Numbered from the stretch's first letter, positions 16,192 to 25,354 are shown. The stretch is 64,000 bases of DNA from JANXLS01 sp038227045 (GCA_038227045.1 JBBRQD010000003.1:86561-150560), one strand, 5' to 3'. Numbers and translations are program-made. Notes: generated by a model from the sequence alone, not told the origin.

Positions 16192-16556
16192 AATCGAGAG
16201 TCCTAAACAAAATGATTTCATGGAAATCGGATGGACGCGTTATGGTGTCGCGCCTCGTGAGGCCAAGAACAACGACGCAATTGAATGAACCAGCTACTGC
16301 CGAAAAGTGGGATAAAATGGGACAAAATGGGAACAATTCAAGAATCATCGAAGTTAGCATCGACAATGGGAATAAGTAGACGCTAAAGTTTATAGGCAAG
16401 AAAACGAAATGCGCAAGCGACGCACGAAAAATTCGTTCGCATTTCACCGAGTGCACAAAACCTAAGTGGCCCATTCCTCGGGGTGGGCCACCCGCACTTG
16501 GTGTAAGTAATTGTCATCGGTCCAGCGATTCTGTCGGAAGCTCAGGAAACATCGAT
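16192..16556. other. Divergent intergenic region with direct 10-bp repeats and a hairpin
   Basis: No gene is seen between the divergent giant heme protein and the glycosidase-like gene. It holds three adjacent 10-mers at 16307-16336 (GTGGGATAAA, ATGGGACAAA, ATGGGAACAA) and an 8-bp perfect hairpin GTGGCCCA/TGGGCCAC at 16466-16491, whose loop and 3' flank (CCTCGGGG, CCCGC) resemble the terminator at 25.3 kb. The repeats could be an operator shared by both genes. Confidence 0.55.
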
Positions 16557-19331
16557 ATGGCAATTCCATTGAAGTCCTTGTCTCGTGGCATGTGCTCCAT
16601 ACTGGTGCTCGCAAGCCTGCTTGCCGCGCACGAAACAATCTGGATTGAAGCCGAGCACCTTGAAGGCGTGAGCGGCTATTGCTGGCCCGCGGGACAGAAG
16701 CCGGTCACCGACGGCCATTGGGGCATTTCGGGGCCGGGCTGGGCGGCGGAGTGGACTCAGGGCGGCGAAAGCAATTTCATGTCCATCGCGTGCGGTGCCG
16801 ATGACGACAAGGCTGTTGCTGGAATTTCCGTGGAGGTTCCTGTCGCGGGAACGTATCACGTTTGGGCACGCTTTCGCGACAACCGCGAAGCGAGCAGCCG
16901 TTTTCAAATCCGCGTCAACAATGCCGCCGGCCAGCCGACGTTGCTGACCTATGGCGAGCACCCGGTCGTCGAAGAAGACAACGAACTCAAGCTGTACTGG
17001 AACTGGGCATTCGCATGGGAAGGACACGACGTCGCGCTTGCGGCCGGACGCACGCGCGTGGAGTTGCTCTCGGCATTCAAGGAAAAAGCCTGCCGCCAAA
17101 TCGATTGCATTGTGTTGACGACCGATCCGTCGTATCGGCCCCTGATCAAAGAGCAGCCGAGCCATCCGACCTGGGAATTGCTCAAAGGCTACGCCAAAGG
17201 AATTGATCCGGCTCTCAAACCGCTGGCGCGGCGCACGGGACAATTTACCCTTCCCGCAGCGTGGCAACCGCGCACATTTCGCGACAAGGGCTTCCTTTAT
17301 TTATGGAACATGGGTGACACAAAATGGGCCGGCGACGATCCCAAGCGCGTGCCATTTCCGTATCACTTGGGCGACGCCGATGCTCAGGCCGCGTTTGAAA
17401 AGAAATACGCGGGCGCAACCGAAGTGCCGATCTTCTCCGATACGCGAATTGTTCCCGCATTTCATGGAGCAGGGCCGAGAATTCTGGCCACCGATGCAAA
17501 AGATGCCAAGCAAAAACAATCCGCCGCCGAGTTCACTCACTGGCTGGACACAAATCCCGAGCGCCCTTGGGCGATGATGATGAATTATGCGCCGACCGAA
17601 GTGCTCACGCCCGTCACGCGCGAGAATTTCGTGAAGTACCGCGATAGATACGTCGGAAACATCGCCGGCGAGAATCTTGGGTATTTCGAATTCGATGCCG
17701 CCGCGCTGAAGACCGCAACGGAACACGCCAAGACGCGCCGCGATCTGGCTGCGGCGTTGACTCAGGTCGGCGTGGCTTCCAACGCGGCGAAATACCTTAA
17801 AATGTTCGGACAGGATTGGCCGGACGCGTACCGCGAAGTGATCCCCTGCCAGTCCATCGGAATGACGGCGTTTGCGCCACTGTCATATCTATGGGGCGCG
17901 CGCACCGTCGGATATGAATCGTCGGCATTGACCGGAAGCCTCCTGCCGATGCGCATGGCGTTCCTGAGAGGCGCGGCGCGGCAGAATGGCGGCCTGACGT
18001 GCACGTACCGATCCTGCAACTTTGGCGACGCATCCACCATTTTCAGCGACGCCGGCAGCTTTCACCGCGCGCGCAATATTCTCGACAACTACTACAGCGT
18101 GTTCTCCGGCGCCGGTATGACCTGGTACAAAATGGATATCTGGTATCAGTACATGTCCGGCTCATCCATGTTCTACCATGAGCAGGGATTCGACGAGTAC
18201 TGGATTCCCGGCGGAACGTCGGCCGCCGGCTTAAAAGAAATTCAGCTCTCGCCAAAGGGAAATTTGGTGGACCGTTTCCTGCGTGTAACAAAAGATAAGA
18301 CCAAGGATCGCGGCGCGCCGTTTACGCCTGTCGCCTTTCTGCTGGATTACGCACACGGCTGGGAACCCTCGCCCTTTGAGCCGCACGCGTTTGGAAATCA
18401 GGCCAAGCGTCCGGATCTCACGCTGTATGGTAACCACGAGCAGATGCTGAAAGAGTATTTCTGGACTGCGTACTATCCGATCGGTCCCAAGAGCACGGAG
18501 CCGATTACGGGAACCAATGAAGTGTACGTACCCGGCGTCTTCGGCGATATCTTCGACGTGATCTACGCCTATCCCGACGTGAAACGCTGGACCACGCTAT
18601 CTACCTATCCAGTAGTCATTGCAGCCGGCGACATCGAACTGACGGTGGAGGAAGGCAAACGTCTGGCCGAGTACATTCAGCAAGGCGGCACACTGATCGT
18701 CGCCGACGAGCATTTGAGCGGACCGGGGCTGGCCGCGCTGGAGTTGCCATCGTTGGGCGCGGTAGCCGAGGCGGATCAATATACCTGGCAACTGACAGCT
18801 ACACACCACGCCGCTCAGAAGTTCAGGTACAAGCCCATTACCGGCGGCACGCCGCTTGCCACGGCCGGCGAAAAGGGCGCCGACGATAAAGTATTCTGCG
18901 CAGCGTTTGATCGAGGCCAAGGCCGTCTGATCGTTCTGTCCGTTCCGCGCGGACTGGGCATCGATCGCGCGGCCGTGCCGGTGCTCGCGCAGCTTATCGC
19001 GCATGTCTCGCGCGGATTGATGCCGGTCGCAGTCCTCTCAGGTTCTGGCACTGGTGGAAGCGACGTGGAATGGATGGTCAATCGCAATGCCACCGGCTGG
19101 GTCGTGACCTTACTGAATCCAGCCGGCCAGGCCAAGCCGCAGCACGGCATCACGCCGACCGATTTTCGCGAAAACCGCCGTGTGAGCATTCACACGAAAG
19201 CGCCCGCGAGCAGCGCCGCCGACTGGCTGTTTCCGGACGAAAAACTGGAGGTGAAAACCGACGGCGCCGGGGGCTCAACGATCGAGTTGACGGTTCCCGC
19301 CGGCGGCGTGCGGATTGTCGAGATCAAATGA
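16557..19331 (+). CDS. Large secreted glycosidase-like protein, function not recognised
   Basis: The 924-residue protein has a hydrophobic N-terminus (about residues 10-25, MCSILVLASLLAA) consistent with a signal peptide. Residues about 27-190 look like a carbohydrate-binding or beta-sandwich domain (IWIEAEHLEGVSGYCW, GTYHVWARFRDNREASSRF). The middle (about 230-680) is rich in Trp and Tyr and resembles a TIM-barrel glycoside hydrolase of the GH42/GH5-related kind. About 690-830 reads like a glutamine-amidotransferase-like beta-galactosidase trimerisation domain (LAEYIQQGGTLIVADEHLSG), and the C-terminus is a small beta domain. I cannot name catalytic acids with confidence. It diverges from the giant heme protein, sharing its upstream region, and ends in its own terminator. 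Confidence 0.65.
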   Translation: MAIPLKSLSRGMCSILVLASLLAAHETIWIEAEHLEGVSGYCWPAGQKPVTDGHWGISGPGWAAEWTQGGESNFMSIACGADDDKAVAGISVEVPVAGTYHVWARFRDNREASSRFQIRVNNAAGQPTLLTYGEHPVVEEDNELKLYWNWAFAWEGHDVALAAGRTRVELLSAFKEKACRQIDCIVLTTDPSYRPLIKEQPSHPTWELLKGYAKGIDPALKPLARRTGQFTLPAAWQPRTFRDKGFLYLWNMGDTKWAGDDPKRVPFPYHLGDADAQAAFEKKYAGATEVPIFSDTRIVPAFHGAGPRILATDAKDAKQKQSAAEFTHWLDTNPERPWAMMMNYAPTEVLTPVTRENFVKYRDRYVGNIAGENLGYFEFDAAALKTATEHAKTRRDLAAALTQVGVASNAAKYLKMFGQDWPDAYREVIPCQSIGMTAFAPLSYLWGARTVGYESSALTGSLLPMRMAFLRGAARQNGGLTCTYRSCNFGDASTIFSDAGSFHRARNILDNYYSVFSGAGMTWYKMDIWYQYMSGSSMFYHEQGFDEYWIPGGTSAAGLKEIQLSPKGNLVDRFLRVTKDKTKDRGAPFTPVAFLLDYAHGWEPSPFEPHAFGNQAKRPDLTLYGNHEQMLKEYFWTAYYPIGPKSTEPITGTNEVYVPGVFGDIFDVIYAYPDVKRWTTLSTYPVVIAAGDIELTVEEGKRLAEYIQQGGTLIVADEHLSGPGLAALELPSLGAVAEADQYTWQLTATHHAAQKFRYKPITGGTPLATAGEKGADDKVFCAAFDRGQGRLIVLSVPRGLGIDRAAVPVLAQLIAHVSRGLMPVAVLSGSGTGGSDVEWMVNRNATGWVVTLLNPAGQAKPQHGITPTDFRENRRVSIHTKAPASSAADWLFPDEKLEVKTDGAGGSTIELTVPAGGVRIVEIK

Positions 19332-19361
19332 AAGCGCGCGCGTGTGGCGTCGCGCTTTTTT
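19331..19361 (+). terminator. Terminator overlapping the stop of the glycosidase-like gene
   Basis: The stem AAAGCGCG/CGCGCTTT (19331-19338 with 19351-19358) runs into TTTTTT; its first base is the last base of the TGA stop. Confidence 0.75.
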
Positions 19362-19434
19362 CAAATTTCGAATTTTAGTATTCCCAACACTCGCTAAACT
19401 ACTCCACTTCAAAAAAGGATGGGACCAACTCCGG

Positions 19435-22400
19435 ATGGACGTGTCGAAAATGTCAGATGCAAGCGAATCGAATACAATTCCCGAGGGAAGCGCGGCCGAT
19501 GCCTTCCCCAGTCAATATGACCCCAGGCAGTTTGAGGACCGCATCTACGCGGACTGGGAGTGCGCCGGGGTCTTTCATGCCGAAGTTCCGAAGGACGCGT
19601 CGAGCGGACGCCAGCCGTATTGCGTCATGATTCCACCGCCCAATGTCACGGGCGTACTGCATCTCGGCCATGCGTTGAACAACTCGATTCAGGACGCGTT
19701 GATCCGTTACCGCCGCATGACCGGTTGCGAAACGCTGTGGATGCCCGGCACCGATCACGCCGGCATCGCCACTCAAAACGTGGTCGAAAAACAGATCGCG
19801 AAAGCCGAGAAAAAGAACCGCTACCAGATCGGACGCACGGAACTAATCAGGCGCATCTGGGAATGGAAAGAAGAGTCCGGCGGCACGATCCTCACCCAGC
19901 TCCGCAAGCTCGGCGCGTCCTGCGACTGGGCGCGCACACGCTTTACCATGGATGAGGGGCTGTCCAAAGCCGTGCGTCACGCCTTCGTCAAACTGTATGA
20001 AGATGGCCTGCTGTATCGCGGCAAAAAATACCTCGTGAATTGGTGCCCGCGCTGCCGCACGACGCTCAGCGACGACGAAGTGGAGCACGAAGAAATCAAA
20101 GGCAAACTCTACGAGCTGCATTATCCGCTCGCGGACGGCTCGGGCCAGTTGACCGTGGCCACGACGCGCCCCGAAACCATGCTCGGTGACACCGCTGTGG
20201 CCGTGCACCCCGACGATGAACGCTACAAACAGTACGTGGGCAAATTCATAGAGCTGCCGCTGGTCGGCCGCAAGATCCCAATCGTGGCCGACAGCGCGCT
20301 GGAACTGGGCTTCGGCACGGGTTGTTTGAAGGTGACCCCGGCGCACGACACGGTCGATTATGACATCGGGCAGCGGCACAATCTTCAAGCGATCAATATT
20401 CTGACCGAAGCCGGCGCGATCAACGAAAACGCGCCCGCTCAGTATCGCGGACTCGACCGCTTTAAAGCGCGCGAAAAGATCATTGAGGATCTCAAGGCGC
20501 TGGGTCTCGTGGGCGAGATCAAGGACCACCCGCAGCAAGTGGGGCACTGCTACCGCTGCCACACCATCGTGGAGCCGTATCTCACGCCGCAGTGGTTTGT
20601 GAAAATGAAGCCGCTCAGCGAACTGGCCGTGAAAGCCACCGCCGAAGGGCGTGTGAAGTTCCATCCTGAACGCTGGGAAAAAGTGTACCTGAAGTGGTTC
20701 GATGAAGTGCGCGACTGGCCGGTGTCGCGACAGGTGTGGTGGGGCCACCGGCTGCCGGTGTGGTACGATCTCGAAGAAAACAAAGCGCACATCACAGCAC
20801 TCGAAGTTGGAGAAAACGAGCCGTACGACGCCGATCTGAACGGCAAGCGGATTCGCTATGTGATCGGCGAACATGCCAAGCCGATCGTGGCGATTGAGAA
20901 TCCCGCCAAGAGCTACCGCTACGCGGGCAAGCATTTGATTCAAGAATCCGACGTGCTCGACACGTGGTTCTCCAGCGCGCTCTGGCCGTTCAGTACGCTG
21001 GGCTGGCCGGACAAAACGCCCGAGCTCGATTATTTTTATCCAACGAACACGCTCGTGACCTCGCGCGGCATCATCTATTTCTGGGTGGCGCGCATGGTGA
21101 TGATGGGCGAAAAACTGCTCGGGAAGGTGCCGTTCCGCGACGTGATGATTCACGGCACCGTGCTCGACGGTGACGGCGTGATCATGTCCAAAAGCCTGGG
21201 CAACGGCGTGGATCCGTTGGACATCATCAAGCGCTACGGCGCGGACGCGATGCGCTTTACGCTGCTGGACATGAGCACCGGCGGGCAGGACATCAAGTTC
21301 CCGTTGCAAATCGTCTGCCCGCATTGCGACGAATCGCAGGAACTGCCGCGCAAGCGCTCGGTCCCGACGATGAACTGCAAGAAGTGCAAAAAGGAATTCC
21401 AGCAGCCGGTGCCCAACGAAAAACCGCTGCCCGAACCGGCGCCGCTTATGGGGCCGCTCGACAGCCCGCGTTTTGAAAAAGGACGCAACTTCGCGAACAA
21501 AGTGTGGAATGCCTCGCGCTTTGTGATGATCAGCATTGACGCAGCGAACGAGGGAACGAGTGCCGCCGCAACGCCTGAGAAGCTCGAATTGCGCGCGGAG
21601 GATAAATGGATTCTTTCGCGACTCAACAGCACGATTCAAGCGCAAACGCAGGCGCTCGACGCATTCGAACTGAGCAAGGCCACGAACGCTTTGTATGACT
21701 TCTTCTGGAACGAGTTCTGCGCGTGGTATATCGAACTGGCCAAGCCGCGCATGGCTGCCAACGCCGACGCGGCCGATCGTGCCGCGACGAAGGCAATGCT
21801 GCTACATGTTCTTGACCGCTCTCTGCGGTTGCTGCATCCGTTCTGTCCGTTCATCAGCGAGGCGCTTTGGGTGGAGCTGAACAAGCGTGCGGTGCCTGCG
21901 GCGCGCAATCTGGGCGCTGAATATAAAGGGGATGCGAATCGTCAGAGTGACGAACTGCTGGCGATTGCGGGATGGCCGAAGTCGGACGTGGCGCGCATCG
22001 ATGCCGCGCTGGAGGCGCAGTTCGCCAGCCTCTTTGACGCGGTGGTGGCGGTGCGCGCGGTGCGGCAGGAGTTGATTGACAATTCGCCGAAGGAAAAGAA
22101 GAAGGACGTGTCGGCAGCGATTTCAGGAAAACTGAGCGTGGCGATCCGCACTGCCAGCGCCGATTTGGCGGCGCGTCTGAAGGAACAAAGTCACATCCTC
22201 GAACGCATGGCGAATACCCTGCCGCCGGAGATCGCGGGCCAGGAATTGGCGGCTCCTCATCCGTCCAGTGCCACGGCAATTAAGGGCGGAACGATTTACG
22301 TTGGGTTGTCGAGCGATTTGGTGGATGTGGAGAAGTTGCGTCTGGCCAAAGAGATCAAGAATTGCGAGCAGTATATCCCTCGAATTGAAGGCAAGCTGAA

Positions 22401-22644
22401 GAACGACAATTTCGTCAAGAACGCGCCGCCGGAAGTGGTCGAGGAAGAGCGCGCCCGGTTGAACGACGCAAACACGAAATTGATCAGCCTGACGGCGGCG
22501 CTCACTCGCTTGCAAACGCCAGAACCAGCGTCGGCGCCAGTTGTGGCGCGCGCGGAGAAACAAGAAGTAAAGCGGGAAGAAAAACAAGAGCCAAAGGCGG
22601 CCGTGATTGAAACGAAAGACAAAAAGCGCAAGACAAAGAAGTGA
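19435..22644 (+). CDS. valS: Valine--tRNA ligase with an extra zinc-ribbon insertion
   Basis: The 1069-residue class I synthetase charges tRNA-Val. The start at 19435 has AGGATGGGA upstream; a later ATG (19450) is possible, and an upstream frame to 19315 overlaps the previous gene and is rejected. The HIGH motif is HLGH (residues 76-79, in PPPNVTGVLHLGHA); the KMSKS loop reads IMSKS (583-587). The CP1 editing domain (about 220-400) carries native zinc-binding cysteines (CPRC, CYRC). Right after GGQDIKFP there is a roughly 55-residue insert with C628-x2-C631-x16-C648-x2-C651. An anticodon-binding domain and a C-terminal coiled coil (about 950-1020) follow, then a Lys/Glu-rich tail ending KDKKRKTKK. 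Confidence 0.96.
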   Translation: MDVSKMSDASESNTIPEGSAADAFPSQYDPRQFEDRIYADWECAGVFHAEVPKDASSGRQPYCVMIPPPNVTGVLHLGHALNNSIQDALIRYRRMTGCETLWMPGTDHAGIATQNVVEKQIAKAEKKNRYQIGRTELIRRIWEWKEESGGTILTQLRKLGASCDWARTRFTMDEGLSKAVRHAFVKLYEDGLLYRGKKYLVNWCPRCRTTLSDDEVEHEEIKGKLYELHYPLADGSGQLTVATTRPETMLGDTAVAVHPDDERYKQYVGKFIELPLVGRKIPIVADSALELGFGTGCLKVTPAHDTVDYDIGQRHNLQAINILTEAGAINENAPAQYRGLDRFKAREKIIEDLKALGLVGEIKDHPQQVGHCYRCHTIVEPYLTPQWFVKMKPLSELAVKATAEGRVKFHPERWEKVYLKWFDEVRDWPVSRQVWWGHRLPVWYDLEENKAHITALEVGENEPYDADLNGKRIRYVIGEHAKPIVAIENPAKSYRYAGKHLIQESDVLDTWFSSALWPFSTLGWPDKTPELDYFYPTNTLVTSRGIIYFWVARMVMMGEKLLGKVPFRDVMIHGTVLDGDGVIMSKSLGNGVDPLDIIKRYGADAMRFTLLDMSTGGQDIKFPLQIVCPHCDESQELPRKRSVPTMNCKKCKKEFQQPVPNEKPLPEPAPLMGPLDSPRFEKGRNFANKVWNASRFVMISIDAANEGTSAAATPEKLELRAEDKWILSRLNSTIQAQTQALDAFELSKATNALYDFFWNEFCAWYIELAKPRMAANADAADRAATKAMLLHVLDRSLRLLHPFCPFISEALWVELNKRAVPAARNLGAEYKGDANRQSDELLAIAGWPKSDVARIDAALEAQFASLFDAVVAVRAVRQELIDNSPKEKKKDVSAAISGKLSVAIRTASADLAARLKEQSHILERMANTLPPEIAGQELAAPHPSSATAIKGGTIYVGLSSDLVDVEKLRLAKEIKNCEQYIPRIEGKLKNDNFVKNAPPEVVEEERARLNDANTKLISLTAALTRLQTPEPASAPVVARAEKQEVKREEKQEPKAAVIETKDKKRKTKK

Positions 22645-22696
22645 GACGTTGGATTTGAAGCGCAATCGAAATTCCTAACCCCTACGTGAGGCAAGT

Positions 22697-23356
22697 ATGA
22701 AATTGGCAATGGCGGCAGTATTGAGCGTATGCATGTTGGCGGCGTTCTGTTTTGCGGCGGCCGTTGCGGCGGAAGAGGTCACGGAGAAACAGCCCGTTTT
22801 TCTGTTGTGCCCGCACCACGAGCGCTACGGTTCGTGGTCGCTCTATTTGACGCTCGATAAAAACGATCCGAGCAAGCCGTTGAGCCTGGGTTTGGAGGAG
22901 CTAGTCGATAAGAACAGCAAGGACGACGGCAGCTACGATAAAGTGATTGCAGCGCAGAACAATCCGGCCACCGAGCGGGTGGACCTCGGCAAGCTCGACG
23001 CAAAAGCGTTTGGTTCCGGCTCATTGAGCGTCTCCAAAAACAACGCACTCAACGTCACCTGTACGCCCGACGGCGACGCCTTGAAGTTGATGATCGACAT
23101 GCGCATCAGCGCCGACGGACATTTTATCGTCGGAGGCTCCGAAGCGAACAAACGCAACATCGTGTTAAAGTACAACAAGGTTTTGAAAAAATGGAATGCC
23201 TACGCCACGGTGCTGGAGGATAAGGACGGTCATAATGTCGTCGGCGCGGAACCCGTGATGGTCACCGGCTTGGCCTTCCCGGTCACGGGGACGGGAATTT
23301 ACCGCATCGTTGCAGCGCTCCCGGGCGGCAAAGCTGTGTTGGTTTATGATAAATAA
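22697..23356 (+). CDS. Secreted protein of unknown function
   Basis: A 219-residue protein with a clear signal peptide (about residues 1-25, MLAAFCFAAAVAAEE). The mature part is a mixed alpha/beta domain with no motif I recognise; it has two Cys (CPHHE near residue 38 and CTPDG near 115). It follows valS by 52 bp on the same strand and ends 15 bp before a convergent lipoprotein gene. GAGG about 6 bp upstream of the ATG supports the start. It may be exported to the periplasm; no partner is suggested. Confidence 0.7.
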   Translation: MKLAMAAVLSVCMLAAFCFAAAVAAEEVTEKQPVFLLCPHHERYGSWSLYLTLDKNDPSKPLSLGLEELVDKNSKDDGSYDKVIAAQNNPATERVDLGKLDAKAFGSGSLSVSKNNALNVTCTPDGDALKLMIDMRISADGHFIVGGSEANKRNIVLKYNKVLKKWNAYATVLEDKDGHNVVGAEPVMVTGLAFPVTGTGIYRIVAALPGGKAVLVYDK

Positions 23357-23371
23357 GAACGCGCCTGCTGC

Positions 23372-23692
23372 TCATTTGGATTCGATGACAGCAGCGGGCT
23401 CGACCGATTTCGCGTCGGTTTCGCGGCGCTGCTGTTCGGCCGCTCTGCGTTGCGCGTCGATCTGCGATTGCAGCACCACCGGTCCGCCGTCTTTGGTTCG
23501 GACGTCCAGCACGCCGCCTACGCGCAGAGTCGGTTCGAGGCGCGGATCGGATGTGACGTAGTCGACGACGTGAACGCCGTGCGAATCTGACTCCGCGACG
23601 GGTTCGGACGCGTGCCGCTCCGAGCTCGATTGGCAACCGGCGGTCAGCGCCAGTGCAACGGTGCTCAGGATGAATTTCAATCGATTGGTCAT
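23372..23692 (-). CDS. Small lipoprotein
   Basis: A 106-residue protein with a lipoprotein signal: charged N-terminus, hydrophobic stretch FILSTVALA and lipobox LTAGC (Cys at 20). The mature part is hydrophilic with a short acidic/His stretch and a Gln/Arg-rich helix (SQIDAQRRAAEQQRRETDAK). The function is unknown; Asp is absent at +2 (C-Q-S-S), so sorting to the outer membrane is plausible. It converges on the preceding secreted-protein gene with a 15-bp gap. A TATAAT lies 7 bp upstream of the ATG, which suggests a leaderless transcript. Confidence 0.7.
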   Translation of the reverse strand: MTNRLKFILSTVALALTAGCQSSSERHASEPVAESDSHGVHVVDYVTSDPRLEPTLRVGGVLDVRTKDGGPVVLQSQIDAQRRAAEQQRRETDAKSVEPAAVIESK

Positions 23693-23994
23693 CTGCGGTA
23701 TTATAGCGCACGGTGCACTCGTATATAGAGCAAAACGAACCGCATCGGTTCGCGGTCGAAAAGCCCCTTTGAAAACTTCACCTGCTCAACTTCTGAAAAC
23801 CGCCTTTTTTCAGTAACGCTCTGCACCTTGTTCTGTTTATAATTATCTGAGGCGTTTCGTTGTTATGTTGAGCCGAAATCCGTTCGGCTCTACCTTTGGC
23901 AGAGTTAGGCTCAATAAGTCACAAAATGCGTCCAGAATTATGCGAACCTTTCTCGGATCGATACGTAATGACTAACGACGATGGGAGGAAATCA
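23693..23994. other. Divergent intergenic region upstream of the ECF sigma gene
   Basis: No gene seen. It carries the leaderless promoter of the lipoprotein and presumably the promoter of the sigma gene. An upstream TTG-initiated extension of the sigma frame (from 23896) exists but lacks a ribosome site. Confidence 0.5.
23700..23705 (-). promoter_or_regulatory. Candidate -10 box immediately upstream of the lipoprotein start
   Basis: TATAAT on the minus strand ends 7 bp before the ATG at 23692, so transcription would begin at or next to the start codon. No ribosome binding site is visible. The -35 region is weak. Confidence 0.35.
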
Positions 23995-24660
23995 ATGACG
24001 TCCGCCGCTGTGGCGTTTAACGCATCCGCGTTGGTGCCGGCCATTGACACTCCTGGCGTCGCCCGCTTGAAGCTTGTGATGCCGGTGCAAAGCGCCTCCC
24101 GCAGCGACGAAGATTTGTTCGAACACGCGGCAAAGGGCGATCGCGACGCGTTGGGGAATTTGATCGGACGGTACGAAGACTTCCTTTTCGGTCTTTTGGT
24201 TCGACTGGCTGGAGGTGACGAACACCGCGCCGAGGATTTTTTTCAGGACACGTTTTTAAATGCGATGCGTGCGTCAGCCACGTTCGACACAAAAAAAGCG
24301 TTCAAACCGTGGATCACGGCGATCGCGGTCAATCTGGTTCGCGACGATGCGCGAAAGCGCAAAGTTCGCTCCGAAGTGGGATTGGACACCAGCGGGCCGG
24401 ACGACGACCGCGATCGCATCGATCCGGTGTCGTTGAACGAAGATCCGGGGATTGCGGCCGAACGGCGGGACGAAGAAGAAAAAGTCCGCCGCGCACTGAA
24501 CCGGCTGACCGCGTTGGAGCGAGAAGTGGTGCTGTTGCACTTCTTCAATAACTTGACGCTTCAGGAGACGGCGAGCGCCTTGAGTGCGCCGCTCGGAACG
24601 ATCAAGAGCCGCTTGCATGCGGCGTTGCAGCGCTTGAATGGAATGTTGTCGAAGGCATGA
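23995..24660 (+). CDS. ECF-type RNA polymerase sigma factor
   Basis: The ATG at 23995 is preceded by GGGAGGAA (23983-23990), giving 221 residues. The sigma-2 region lies at about residues 38-105 (DEDLFEHAAKGDRDALGNLI, AEDFFQDTFLNAMRASATFD, KPWITAIAVNLVRDDARKRK). A short acidic linker (about 115-150) is followed by sigma-4 (about 160-215; RRALNRLTALEREVVLLHFF, LTLQETASALSAPLGTIKSR, an HTH). An N-terminal extension of about 35 residues precedes sigma-2. The next gene on the strand, 119 bp away, is a small membrane protein that could be its anti-sigma factor, though this is inference from position. Confidence 0.93.
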   Translation: MTSAAVAFNASALVPAIDTPGVARLKLVMPVQSASRSDEDLFEHAAKGDRDALGNLIGRYEDFLFGLLVRLAGGDEHRAEDFFQDTFLNAMRASATFDTKKAFKPWITAIAVNLVRDDARKRKVRSEVGLDTSGPDDDRDRIDPVSLNEDPGIAAERRDEEEKVRRALNRLTALEREVVLLHFFNNLTLQETASALSAPLGTIKSRLHAALQRLNGMLSKA

Positions 24661-24779
24661 GAATTGCACCAGAAGAAAGTAATGCGGCGAAACCGAGTTG
24701 GGCAGGATGATTTTTAGCCATTGTGTGCGATTGCGCTGCACGCGCCAAACCAAGTAGTGGAAAGACAGAGAGGTGATCT

Positions 24780-25238
24780 ATGAGCGGAAATAACAACGAT
24801 TGGCTGGAACCGGAACTTCAAACAGCGGGACGCTCCGTTGCGCGTCTCGGCCGTTCAAAAGCCCCGGCCGGTCTGATTGAACGAACTCTTGAAAAGGCCG
24901 CTCTGATCAAGCCTCTGCGGAAGAAGCTTCTGTTGTTTCGTCCGATCACTCATCCACTGGCGCGCGTGGCCGCTGTGGCGATGCTGATGTCGATGGTCAT
25001 GACGGTCCCGCTGACCGATCCGGACACCGTTGAAACGGTTGGCCGGCGGATCGAATACAATGTGGTTGGCACAAAAGCCGTCGATCGATTCGAACAGCTC
25101 ATGGATGGATTGCTGGCCAAGATCAGCACCGAGGGGTATTCGCAGAACGAACTGGATGGACTGATTGGCGTTTACCCCAACAATCCGAAATTCGTTAAAC
25201 CGCCGCCAATGAAGCGCCGGGTGCAACCGGGCGTTTAG
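24780..25238 (+). CDS. Single-pass membrane protein, possible partner of the ECF sigma factor
   Basis: A 152-residue protein with a charged N-terminal half (about 1-58, including a basic LIKPLRKKLLLF stretch), one membrane segment (about 59-80, LARVAAVAMLMSMVMTVPL) and a hydrophilic C-terminal part of about 70 residues. Topology fits a cytoplasmic N-terminus and periplasmic C-terminus, as in anti-sigma factors, but no zinc-anti-sigma HxxxCxxC motif is present. AGAGAGGTG precedes the ATG. The link to the sigma gene rests on order and spacing only. Confidence 0.6.
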   Translation: MSGNNNDWLEPELQTAGRSVARLGRSKAPAGLIERTLEKAALIKPLRKKLLLFRPITHPLARVAAVAMLMSMVMTVPLTDPDTVETVGRRIEYNVVGTKAVDRFEQLMDGLLAKISTEGYSQNELDGLIGVYPNNPKFVKPPPMKRRVQPGV

Positions 25239-25253
25239 CCGCGACTATTTTTA

Positions 25254-25280
25254 AACCGCGAATAACGCGAATTTTCGCGA
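25254..25280. repeat. Dispersed CGCGAA/CGCGGA-type intergenic repeat
   Basis: AACCGCGAATAACGCGAATT followed by TTCGCGA is a variant of the element at 28559-28589. Related degenerate copies lie at about 5055-5080 and 36740-36780. Confidence 0.6.
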
Positions 25281-25315
25281 AAAGATTTGGGTTTGTTGTG
25301 ATTAAATTTTAAAAA

Positions 25316-25354
25316 CGGGTGGCCATCCTCTGGGTGAGCCACCCGCTTTTTTTT
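25316..25354 (+). terminator. Terminator after the sigma/membrane protein pair
   Basis: The stem CGGGTGGC/GCCACCCG (25316-25323 with 25338-25345) is followed by C and eight T. Its sequence resembles the hairpin at 16466-16491. Confidence 0.9.

Noticed and set aside
19843..21645. 600-codon minus-strand frame opposite valS
   Set aside because: Antisense to an unambiguous ValRS; Arg/His-rich composition typical of shadows.
23896..23994. N-terminal extension of the ECF sigma factor from a TTG
   Set aside because: No ribosome site; the ATG at 23995 has GGGAGGAA.
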